The notes beneath the pieces are model-generated. The model was not told the DNA's origin. It worked only from the letters and a program-made list of their open reading frames with translations, and ran no database searches. The translations under genes and the position numbers were made by a program. This document shows, piece by piece, positions 20,367 to 28,270 of a DNA stretch of 64,000 nucleotides (position 1 is its first letter; each line of letters begins with the position of its first letter). The stretch spans positions 1 to 64,000 of the forward strand of contig JARLJG010000045.1 of the NCBI GenBank assembly GCA_031291325.1, given 5' to 3'. The stretch is from Burkholderiaceae bacterium. Its GTDB lineage: Bacteria; Pseudomonadota; Gammaproteobacteria; Burkholderiales; Burkholderiaceae_D.

Positions 20367-20594
20367 ATTTACAGCGCTCAACCTGACTATCTTGCCCCCT
20401 GCCGGAATTGATATTCCATATGCATATATTGCAGAGAAATATTCGAATTTTCCCTCTAATTGAAGGGCATATTTTCGTTTTCATTCCAGTAAAAAGCGAC
20501 GGTCTTGTGAAAATCAGGAAGTTGACCAATCCCTTATCGCTTGCCGCCATGACAAAAATCGCATGGGTGCCGGACTTTGCGGCCGCACGCCGGA

Positions 20595-20768
20595 ATGTTG
20601 GTCGCGATTGCACCGTTTTACGATTTGGATTTTTGCCGGCAAGCCGAGGCCAAGGACCTTAAAATGGGCACATGGGATATTTCGGTGCTGCACGATAGCC
20701 TCGGTCGCTTGGGCACCGATAGCTGGAATGCCGGCTACAAGAAATATCTCGATAAATGGACGTGCTGA
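20595..20768 (+). CDS. Protein-like 57-residue frame, possible gene remnant
   Basis: A short frame (MLVAIAPFYDLDFCRQAEAK...) whose composition looks coding: balanced aromatic, acidic and glycine residues ending in WNAGYKKYLDKWTC. The frame stays open upstream to about 20553 without a good ATG or ribosome site. I do not recognise the family. It may be the tail of a decayed gene or a small real protein. It is convergent with apt and lies downstream of the FNR-type box in the plus direction. Confidence 0.25.
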   Translation: MLVAIAPFYDLDFCRQAEAKDLKMGTWDISVLHDSLGRLGTDSWNAGYKKYLDKWTC

Positions 20769-20809
20769 TGTGCTCGGCGCTTGAAGTCGGGCGCAGCGGC
20801 GCTCGTCGG

Positions 20810-21337
20810 TCAGTCGCCCTCGAATTCGCACAAGGAAAATACCTTGTACCCCAAGTCCGAGAGGCGGCGGCTGCCGCCCAGATCGGGCAGATCGATCACA
20901 AAACAGCATTCCACGACTTGCCCGCCCATGTGGTCGACCAGCTTGCATGCGGCACAGGCGGTGCCGCCGGTTGCGATCAAGTCGTCGACCACCAGCACGC
21001 GCTGGCCGTGCGAAATTGCATCCTTGTGGATTTCGATGCGATCGGTGCCATATTCCAGCTCGTAGTCGTGCCCGACGGTTTCCGCCGGCAGCTTGCCGCT
21101 CTTGCGCACCGGCACGAAGCCCAGGCCCAACTGCGTCGCCAGCGCCGCGCCGAAGATGAATCCGCGCGCTTCGATGCCGGCCACGCAGTCGATGCCGGCG
21201 TCCTTGTAGCGCTCGGTCAAGGCGTCGATGGTCAGGCGAAAGCCGGTGGCGTCTTTCAACAAGGTCGTGATATCGCGAAACATGATTCCCTGCTTGGGAA
21301 AATGCGGCACGGTGCGGATATGGGACTTGATCGGCAT
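20810..21337 (-). CDS. apt: Adenine phosphoribosyltransferase
   Basis: A 175-residue purine-salvage enzyme converting adenine and PRPP to AMP plus pyrophosphate. FPKQGIMFRDITTLL near the N-terminus is characteristic of APT. The PRPP-binding loop VLVVDDLIATGGTA lies around residues 114-127. Length is normal. It follows mtnP by 34 bases on the same strand, so the adenine released by the phosphorylase can be re-used at once. Cytoplasmic; no unusual features. Confidence 0.96.
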   Translation of the reverse strand: MPIKSHIRTVPHFPKQGIMFRDITTLLKDATGFRLTIDALTERYKDAGIDCVAGIEARGFIFGAALATQLGLGFVPVRKSGKLPAETVGHDYELEYGTDRIEIHKDAISHGQRVLVVDDLIATGGTACAACKLVDHMGGQVVECCFVIDLPDLGGSRRLSDLGYKVFSLCEFEGD

Positions 21338-21371
21338 GATGTGGTCGGCGAAAGTTGCGCGTGGCGCAGGA

Positions 21372-22283
<912 letters not shown>

Positions 22284-22614
22284 GTCTGCGCACTCCAAGG
22301 TTAGGTTACCCGCTCAACTACAATAGGCAACAGGTTAAATGCCCCGATCGTTGCCGCCGTCTACAGAGACTTCATTATTGCTTTTTGTACATATTTTGCT
22401 GGCTGCACACGCCCGACGGATAGTGTACCAATCCTGCAGGCCGCCGGAAATCGATTCGACGACGATGCTCGATTTTTCTGATGGAAATAGCATAATGACA
22501 AGCCGAAAAAAGAATTGGCTTTGCTTTTGCGCAAATTGCGTGCACGATGACCGCATGCATAGCGGTACAGGTTCCATCGAGGAGGCGCACTATGCGATAG
22601 ATTGGGGATTTACG
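22284..22614. other. Intergenic region between mtnP and the DUF1488 gene
   Basis: About 331 bases between divergent genes, expected to hold both promoters. A long open frame in phase with the DUF1488 gene reaches back to 22339 but does not look coding. The notable element is a strong ribosome site followed by a start-Arg-stop mini-ORF (22579-22600), listed separately. Confidence 0.5.
22579..22600 (+). other. Two-codon mini-ORF with strong ribosome site
   Basis: GAGGAGG (22579-22585), six spacer bases, then ATG CGA TAG (22592-22600). The stop lies 14 bases before the DUF1488 start and in another frame. It may seat ribosomes for re-initiation on that gene, or be chance. No other start near this ribosome site leads into a long frame. 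Confidence 0.35.
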
Positions 22615-22869
22615 ATGGACAATGCTGCCAAAGCGCCGAGCCTTACCGCCGACGGCGTCGCTTTTACCGTATGGGTCGACTACAAGTCGCATGATTGCCT
22701 GGTGTCGCCGGACGCACTGTCCAACCTGGGCCAGATGGGTGACAAGGAGCTGGATTTGATGGCGACTTATACCGCCTACGAAACGAAAATAGCCGGCGTC
22801 GCCAGACGCCTGGTGGCGGCCGGCGTGGTGGGTTCGCCCATTTTCCTCGGGCCTCGGTATTTCAAGTGA
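22615..22869 (+). CDS. DUF1488 family protein
   Basis: An 84-residue small protein of the DUF1488 type: GVAFTVWVDYKSHDCLVSPDAL, then a helical segment with ATYTAYETKIAGVARRLVAAG. The end IFLGPRYFK completes the domain. Family members are common in Burkholderiales and have no established function. The start is taken at ATG 22615 because the family begins shortly before the conserved VAFTV strand; a longer product from an upstream in-frame start cannot be excluded. There is no clear operon partner. Confidence 0.75.
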   Translation: MDNAAKAPSLTADGVAFTVWVDYKSHDCLVSPDALSNLGQMGDKELDLMATYTAYETKIAGVARRLVAAGVVGSPIFLGPRYFK

Positions 22870-23034
22870 CAGGTCATCGGCATCGGTGATTCCCGCAGGC
22901 GCCGCAAAGCGAAAATGCCGGATTGGCGTTACTATCTGGCTCACGCAATCTCAAGTATCCTCAAGTTCGTTCGGATCGCGCCGGGTTGACCTCGGTCGCG
23001 CCGCCGGACTGTAATCAGGCGCAGGGAGACCAGC

Positions 23035-25296
23035 ATGACCGATCCGATTCCTTCTTCTTTGGCGCGGCGTCGCTTCCTGGGCCGGGCGCTGGCAGCCGGC
23101 GGCGGCTTGATGCTGGGGTTGTATGCCGACATCTCCAGCGGCGCCGACGGCGAAGTCGCCAAACCGATCGTGGCCGCCGACCATGCCGAATTCGTGCCCA
23201 ATGCATTCATCCGTATCGCGCCGGACGGCGTGGTCACCCTGATTTCCAAGCAACCGGAAATCGGCCAGGGCATCAAGACTTCGCTGCCGATGGTGCTGGC
23301 CGAAGAGCTGGAAATCGATTGGAAAGACGTGCGCATCGTCCAAGGCGACTTGAATCCGATCTACGGCAGCCAAAGCGCCGGCGGCTCGACTTCGACGCCG
23401 ACCAATTACAACGATTTCCATCGCCTGGGCGCAACCGCGCGCACGATGCTGGTGCAGGCCGCCGCGCTGACCTGGAACGTGCCGATTGGCGAGTGCCGCG
23501 CCGCAGACGGCGCAGTCCTGCATGCGAACAGCGGGCGCAAGCTGGGCTACGGCGCGCTGGTCGCGCGCGCCGCCACGCTGCCGCTGCCCGATCCGAAACA
23601 GGTGCTGTTGAAAGACCCGGCGAACTACAAACTGCTCGGCACCCGGATCGGCGGCGTCGACAATGTTGCGCTCCTGACCGGCAAGCCGCTGTTCGGCATC
23701 GACGTCAAGCTGCCGGGGATGGTGTATGCGACTTATGAAAAATGCCCGGTGCTGGGCGGCAAGGCGGTCAGCGCCAACCTGGACCAGATCAAGGCGCTGC
23801 CCGGCGTGCGCGACGCCTTCATCGTCGACAGCGACAATCGCAATCTGCGCGGCTTGTTGTCCGGCGTGGCGATTGTCGCCAACTCGACCTGGGCCGCCTT
23901 CAGCGCGCGCAAGCAATTGAAAGTGCAGTGGGACGAAGGCAGCGGCGCCAATCACAGTTGGGCCGGCTTCGTTGCCAAGGCGGCGGACGTGGGGCCGAAA
24001 GCGGGCGAGACGGTGTTGCGCAAGGATGGCGATATCGATGCCGCCTTTGGCAAGGCGGCGAAAACGGTGACGGCGACTTATACCTATCCGTTCGTATCGC
24101 ATGCCAGCATCGAGCCGCAAAACTGCACCGCGTGGTTCAAGCCGGCTGATGGCACGATGGAGTTGTGGGCGCCGACGCAAAATCCGGGCGCCGGACAAGA
24201 CCTGGTCGCCAGCGTGCTGCACATTCCCAAGGAAAAGATCAGCTTGCACATGACGCGCGCCGGCGGCGGCTTCGGACGCAGATTGAGCGCCGACTATGTG
24301 ATCGAAGCAGCCGCCATCGCCAAGCGCGTCGACGCGCCGGTCAAGCTCACCTGGAGCCGCGAAGACGATTTGCAGCACGACCACTTCCGCGCCGGCGGTT
24401 TCCATTTCCTGCGCGCCGGCCTCGATGCCGACGGCCACGTGACCGCCTGGCACAACCATTTCGTCACCTTCGGCAATCCGGTCGAGCGGGACGGCAAAAT
24501 CGTCTTGCAGCCGGGCAGCGGCGGCAGTTTGAGCGGCGACGAATTCCCCGGACGCTGGGTCGCCAATTACTTGCTGGAGCAAAGCGCGCTCGAATGCAGC
24601 ATCCCGATGGGGCCGTGGCGCGCGCCCGGCAGCAACGTGTTCGCCTGGGTGTTCCACAGCTTCATCGACGAACTGGCGCATGCGGCAGGGCGCGATCCGC
24701 TGGCGTTCCGCCTCGATCTGCTGGGCGACAAGGAAGTCATCCCCGCCAGCGATGCGCGCGGTCTTCCCTATAACGTCGGACGCATGAAGCATGTGTTGCA
24801 GCAAGTCGCCGAAAAATCCGACTGGGGCAAACGCAAGTTCGCGCGCGGGCAGGGGCAGGGCATCGCCTGCCATTTCAGCCATCGCGGCTATATTGCGCAA
24901 GTGGCCGAAGTCACGGTATCGAAAAAAGGCGTGTTGAAGGTCGACCGCGTGGTGGTGGTATCCGATATCGGCGCCCAGATCGTCAACCTGAGCGGCGCGG
25001 AAAATCAAGTCCAGGGTTCGGTGGTCGACGGCCTCAGCACGCTGATGTTCGCCGAGTTGGACATTGAACACGGCAGGATCGTGCAAAGCAATTTCGATAA
25101 TTACCCATTGCTGCGCATCGCCGACACGCCGACCAGGATCGACGTGCATTTCCTGAAGACCGATTTCCCGGTCACCGGCTTGGGCGAACCGGCGCTGCCG
25201 CCGCTTGCACCCGCTGTCTGCAATGCGATTTTTGCGGCAACCGGCAAGCGCGTGCGGCAGTTGCCGCTTAGTCGCAGCGATTTGAGCTGGAGTTGA
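23035..25296 (+). CDS. Molybdopterin-binding hydroxylase large subunit (IorB-like)
   Basis: A 753-residue xanthine-oxidase-superfamily large subunit of the isoquinoline 1-oxidoreductase beta / aldehyde dehydrogenase type. A Tat signal (SLARRRFLGRALAAGGG) predicts export of the folded cofactor-containing protein. Cofactor-binding segments include QSAGGSTSTPTNYNDF, RAGGGFGRRLSADY and GPWRAPGSNVFAW. The catalytic glutamate sits in GLGEPALPPLAPA near the C-terminus. GGGAG precedes the ATG. Such enzymes need a small 2Fe-2S subunit and an electron acceptor; neither is encoded next to it, so the partner must lie elsewhere. Substrate unknown. Confidence 0.85.
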   Translation: MTDPIPSSLARRRFLGRALAAGGGLMLGLYADISSGADGEVAKPIVAADHAEFVPNAFIRIAPDGVVTLISKQPEIGQGIKTSLPMVLAEELEIDWKDVRIVQGDLNPIYGSQSAGGSTSTPTNYNDFHRLGATARTMLVQAAALTWNVPIGECRAADGAVLHANSGRKLGYGALVARAATLPLPDPKQVLLKDPANYKLLGTRIGGVDNVALLTGKPLFGIDVKLPGMVYATYEKCPVLGGKAVSANLDQIKALPGVRDAFIVDSDNRNLRGLLSGVAIVANSTWAAFSARKQLKVQWDEGSGANHSWAGFVAKAADVGPKAGETVLRKDGDIDAAFGKAAKTVTATYTYPFVSHASIEPQNCTAWFKPADGTMELWAPTQNPGAGQDLVASVLHIPKEKISLHMTRAGGGFGRRLSADYVIEAAAIAKRVDAPVKLTWSREDDLQHDHFRAGGFHFLRAGLDADGHVTAWHNHFVTFGNPVERDGKIVLQPGSGGSLSGDEFPGRWVANYLLEQSALECSIPMGPWRAPGSNVFAWVFHSFIDELAHAAGRDPLAFRLDLLGDKEVIPASDARGLPYNVGRMKHVLQQVAEKSDWGKRKFARGQGQGIACHFSHRGYIAQVAEVTVSKKGVLKVDRVVVVSDIGAQIVNLSGAENQVQGSVVDGLSTLMFAELDIEHGRIVQSNFDNYPLLRIADTPTRIDVHFLKTDFPVTGLGEPALPPLAPAVCNAIFAATGKRVRQLPLSRSDLSWS

Positions 25297-25327
25297 TTGC
25301 TCAATAGCCGATGGCCTCGCGACGCTA

Positions 25328-25370
25328 GGGAGGCGCGCCGTGGGCACGCCTCCCAAAAGCGTCCGCTTTT
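25328..25370 (+). terminator. Probable double-hairpin terminator
   Basis: GGGAGGCG / CGCCTCCC (25328-25354) is followed directly by AAAAGCG-TC-CGCTTTT (25355-25370). It lies 30 bases after the hydroxylase stop. The second hairpin ends in TTTT only, so strength is uncertain. Confidence 0.55.
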
Positions 25371-25432
25371 CACTCGATCAAGTAAAATAGTGGAAAACAA
25401 GCCAGATTCCAAAAGCGATGAAGTGAGATCAG

Positions 25433-26185
25433 ATGCAGCAAACCCCCATCCATGATGTGCACAATGCAGATTTGCTGGCATACATACCGAAAGACGCAAG
25501 ACGCTTGGTCGAGGTAGGATGCAGTTCTGGTGCGTTGGCTCGGGAATATAAGAAAATCAATGCAAACAGCCACTACATCGGCATCGAGATTGTTCCAGAA
25601 TATGCGCAATTGGCAAAGAGGCATTGCGACGAGGTCATGACATTCGATATTGAAACGCTCGATGTCGACTTTCTGCGCAAGAAGCTTTCCGGCGACTGTT
25701 GGATATTCGCCGACTCCCTCGAACATCTACGCGACCCTTGGTCGCTGTTGTCGAAAATTCGTCAAATAATTCCATCTGACGGCAGCATCGTCGCCTGTAT
25801 TCCAAACGCCCAGCATTGGAGTGTGCAGGCAAGACTCAGTTGCGGCGCATTCGTCTATGAAGATATAGGGCTTTTGGACAGAACGCATCTCAGGTGGTTT
25901 ACTCGTGCGACGATCTTCGACATGTTTGAAAAAGCTGGATTCAAGATCGTCGATGGCATGCCAAGAGTCTACGACGAACCGGATCGCGAGAAAATTCTGC
26001 CGTCAATACGAACAATGGCGACGAATATGGGAGCCGATCCAGACATGGCGGTCAACGACGCTCTTCCTACGCAATATGTCGTAAAGGCAACCCCGGTCGG
26101 GGAACGTGCAATTCCCGCGCAAGGCGCCGGAACGCTTGCCACGATTGCCTCTCTGCTGCGCGGCAAGGCGCCGCGATTCCAATAG
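25433..26185 (+). CDS. Class I SAM-dependent methyltransferase
   Basis: A 250-residue methyltransferase of the Methyltransf_23 type. Motif I is LVEVGCSSGALAREYK (SAM-binding glycines), motif II the acidic YIGIEIVPEY, and WIFADSLEHLRDPW is the post-motif typical of this group, with VACIPNAQHW after it. Members often modify sugars or polyketides and sit in glycan clusters. Here it is isolated between a hydroxylase and ggt. Its sequence is visibly richer in A and T than its neighbours, suggesting recent acquisition. Substrate unknown. Confidence 0.8.
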   Translation: MQQTPIHDVHNADLLAYIPKDARRLVEVGCSSGALAREYKKINANSHYIGIEIVPEYAQLAKRHCDEVMTFDIETLDVDFLRKKLSGDCWIFADSLEHLRDPWSLLSKIRQIIPSDGSIVACIPNAQHWSVQARLSCGAFVYEDIGLLDRTHLRWFTRATIFDMFEKAGFKIVDGMPRVYDEPDREKILPSIRTMATNMGADPDMAVNDALPTQYVVKATPVGERAIPAQGAGTLATIASLLRGKAPRFQ

Positions 26186-26229
26186 CCGCTTGCAATAGAC
26201 TCGTTCTTGCCTGTCCATTATTCAAAATT

Positions 26230-27999
26230 TCAATACCCGATCGCCGCGCCCGCCGGGCGGCGCGCATCGTTCGCGCCATAGTAAAAGCCGGGGCGGACCT
26301 TGCCCGACAGGCTGGAGTCGTTGCCGGAACTGGCCGATTGCACGCCGGCAGCGCCGTCGATCCCGATCAAGATCAATTCCGCTGCGCCCCACGGGGTTTG
26401 CTCCTTCATCGCGTAACCCATGCCGTCCAGAATTTTCAAGGTATCCGGCGACAAGCCACGGGTTTCATAAAACACCTGGTCCGGCAGCCATTGCTGGTGG
26501 ATGCGCGGGGCGTCCACCGCTTCCTGCGGCAGCATGCCGTAGTCGATCACGTTCAACGCCGTTTCCAAGGTGATGGTGATGATGCGCGAACCGCCCGGCG
26601 AACCCAGCACCATGAAGGTCTTGCCATCCTTGGTGACCAGGGTCGGGGCCATCGACGACAGTGGACGCTTGCCGGGCGCAATCGCATTGGTCGCGCCCTG
26701 CACCAGCCCGAACATGTTTTGCACACCGGCCTTGACGGTAAAGTCGTCCATCTCGTCGTTGAGGAAAAAGCCGGTTCCCGGCGCGATGACGACCGCGCCG
26801 AACAAGCCATTGACCGTGTAGGTGGTGGAGACGGCATTGCCGTCCTTGTCGACCACCGAATAATGCGTGGTTTCCGGTTTTTCATGCGGTTCCATGCCCG
26901 GCTGCACTTGCGCCGACGGCGTCGCCTTGTCGGCCTCGATTTTTTCGCGGATCGCTGCCGCATACGATTTGCTCAACAAACGGTCGAGCGGATTGTCGAC
27001 GAAAGCCGGGTCGCCGAGGAAGGTATTGCGGTCCATGTACGCGTGGCGCATCGCTTCGGCCATCGCATGCACCGCCGCCGCCGAGTGGAAGCCCAGCGCC
27101 TTCATGTCGTAGCCTTCCAGGATGTTGAGGATTTCGCACATGGTCGCGCCGCCGGAACTGGGCGGCGGCGCCGACACGAACACGTAACCCCGGTAATCGC
27201 AGGTCAGCGGTGCGCTTTCGGTCACTTTATAGTCGGCGAAATCGGCGGCGCTAATGATGCCGCCGCCGGCCTTGGCGGCGCGCTCGACCGCTTGCGGAAT
27301 TGCGCCCTTGTAGAAGGCATCGGGGCCGTGCAGCGCGATCGCGCCCAAGGTTTTCGCCAGATTCTTTTGCACCAGCCGCTCGCCCGGCTGCAACGGCGTG
27401 CCATCGCGGTGCAGGAAGATTCCGGCTGCTTCGGCATCCTTCTTGAAATACGCGGTCCTGGCATCGAGGATATCGGTGTCCCCGCGCGTCAGGATAAAGC
27501 CGTCGCGCGCCAGCTTGATCGCCGGCGCCATCACTTGCGCGCGGGTCAGTTTGCCGTACTTGCGCAGCGCGGTGTCGAGCCCCAGCACCGTGCCGGGCAC
27601 GCCGACCGCCAGGTAGCCGTACAAACTGGCGTTGTCGACCACCTTGCCGTTGGCGTCCAGATACATGTTGGCGCTGGCCGCCGCCGGCGCGGTTTCGCGG
27701 AAGTTGATGAAGCTGTCGCGGCCATCGGCAAGATGGATGGTCATGAAGCCGCCGCCGCCGATATTGCCGCAGCACGGATTGACCACCGCCTGCGCATAAC
27801 CGACCGCCACGGCCGCGTCGACCGCGTTGCCTCCTTGCTTGAGCATATCGATGCCGGCTTGCGACGCCAGGCGCTGGGAACTTACCACCATGCCGTTTCT
27901 CGCTTCGACCGCCGGCGCGGACGCCGCCGAAGCTTCGGCGGCCAAGACCAGCAATAGCGCCGTTGCCATCAACGGCGCTCTCCAATTTTGCTTACGCAT
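26230..27999 (-). CDS. ggt: Gamma-glutamyltransferase
   Basis: A 589-residue periplasmic enzyme that hydrolyses or transfers the gamma-glutamyl group of glutathione. A signal peptide covers about residues 1-26. The proenzyme cleaves itself before the nucleophile Thr378 (ETTHYSVVD), giving large and small subunits. GNAVSTTYTVNGLFG, GFFLNDEMDDF and the SSMAPT and GSPGGSRI loops are family hallmarks. AAAGGA precedes the ATG. It is a single-gene unit divergent from the M1 peptidase. Assignment is firm; role in glutathione or peptide nitrogen recovery is by analogy. Confidence 0.95.
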   Translation of the reverse strand: MRKQNWRAPLMATALLLVLAAEASAASAPAVEARNGMVVSSQRLASQAGIDMLKQGGNAVDAAVAVGYAQAVVNPCCGNIGGGGFMTIHLADGRDSFINFRETAPAAASANMYLDANGKVVDNASLYGYLAVGVPGTVLGLDTALRKYGKLTRAQVMAPAIKLARDGFILTRGDTDILDARTAYFKKDAEAAGIFLHRDGTPLQPGERLVQKNLAKTLGAIALHGPDAFYKGAIPQAVERAAKAGGGIISAADFADYKVTESAPLTCDYRGYVFVSAPPPSSGGATMCEILNILEGYDMKALGFHSAAAVHAMAEAMRHAYMDRNTFLGDPAFVDNPLDRLLSKSYAAAIREKIEADKATPSAQVQPGMEPHEKPETTHYSVVDKDGNAVSTTYTVNGLFGAVVIAPGTGFFLNDEMDDFTVKAGVQNMFGLVQGATNAIAPGKRPLSSMAPTLVTKDGKTFMVLGSPGGSRIITITLETALNVIDYGMLPQEAVDAPRIHQQWLPDQVFYETRGLSPDTLKILDGMGYAMKEQTPWGAAELILIGIDGAAGVQSASSGNDSSLSGKVRPGFYYGANDARRPAGAAIGY

Positions 28000-28223
28000 G
28001 CCATTTCCTTTGTGGTGACCGGCGGACCGATAAGGTCGGTATTCAAGTTGCGATTATAGGGCAAGCTCAAGTTTGGTTTTGGCGGCCCGTTGGCAGCGCG
28101 CAAAATCGGATCGACATTCGCAAGGTTGGTGTTTTGCTTTTTTGACGTATAGTGCTAAAGCCCAAAAGGCAATGCATATTGGTTTGATGTCGACGAAAAT
28201 CGCCGACGACAGAACCATCAATT

Positions 28224-28254
28224 AAATAATCAAATAATCAAATAATCAAATAAT
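28224..28254 (+). repeat. 8-bp tandem repeat in the leader of the M1 peptidase gene
   Basis: Three perfect copies of AAATAATC and a fourth lacking its last base lie in tandem, ending four bases before the ribosome site AGGAG and 17 before the ATG. Copy number can change by slippage, which would alter leader length or promoter spacing without touching the reading frame. Confidence 0.85.
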
Positions 28255-28270
28255 AAATAGGAGTGTTGCG

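Larger units (their letters stand above)
20211..20809. other. Long regulatory intergenic region
   Basis: About 600 AT-richer bases between the efflux operon start and the end of apt. It holds the FNR-type box (20353-20366), a perfect repeat GGAAT-TGAT-ATTCC (20404-20417) and ATATGCATAT just after it, and a protein-like short frame (20595-20768). No full-length gene is evident. Confidence 0.5.

Noticed and set aside
22951-25356. 801-codon minus-strand frame opposite the molybdenum hydroxylase
   Set aside because: The opposite strand has a Tat signal and cofactor motifs; this frame has none.
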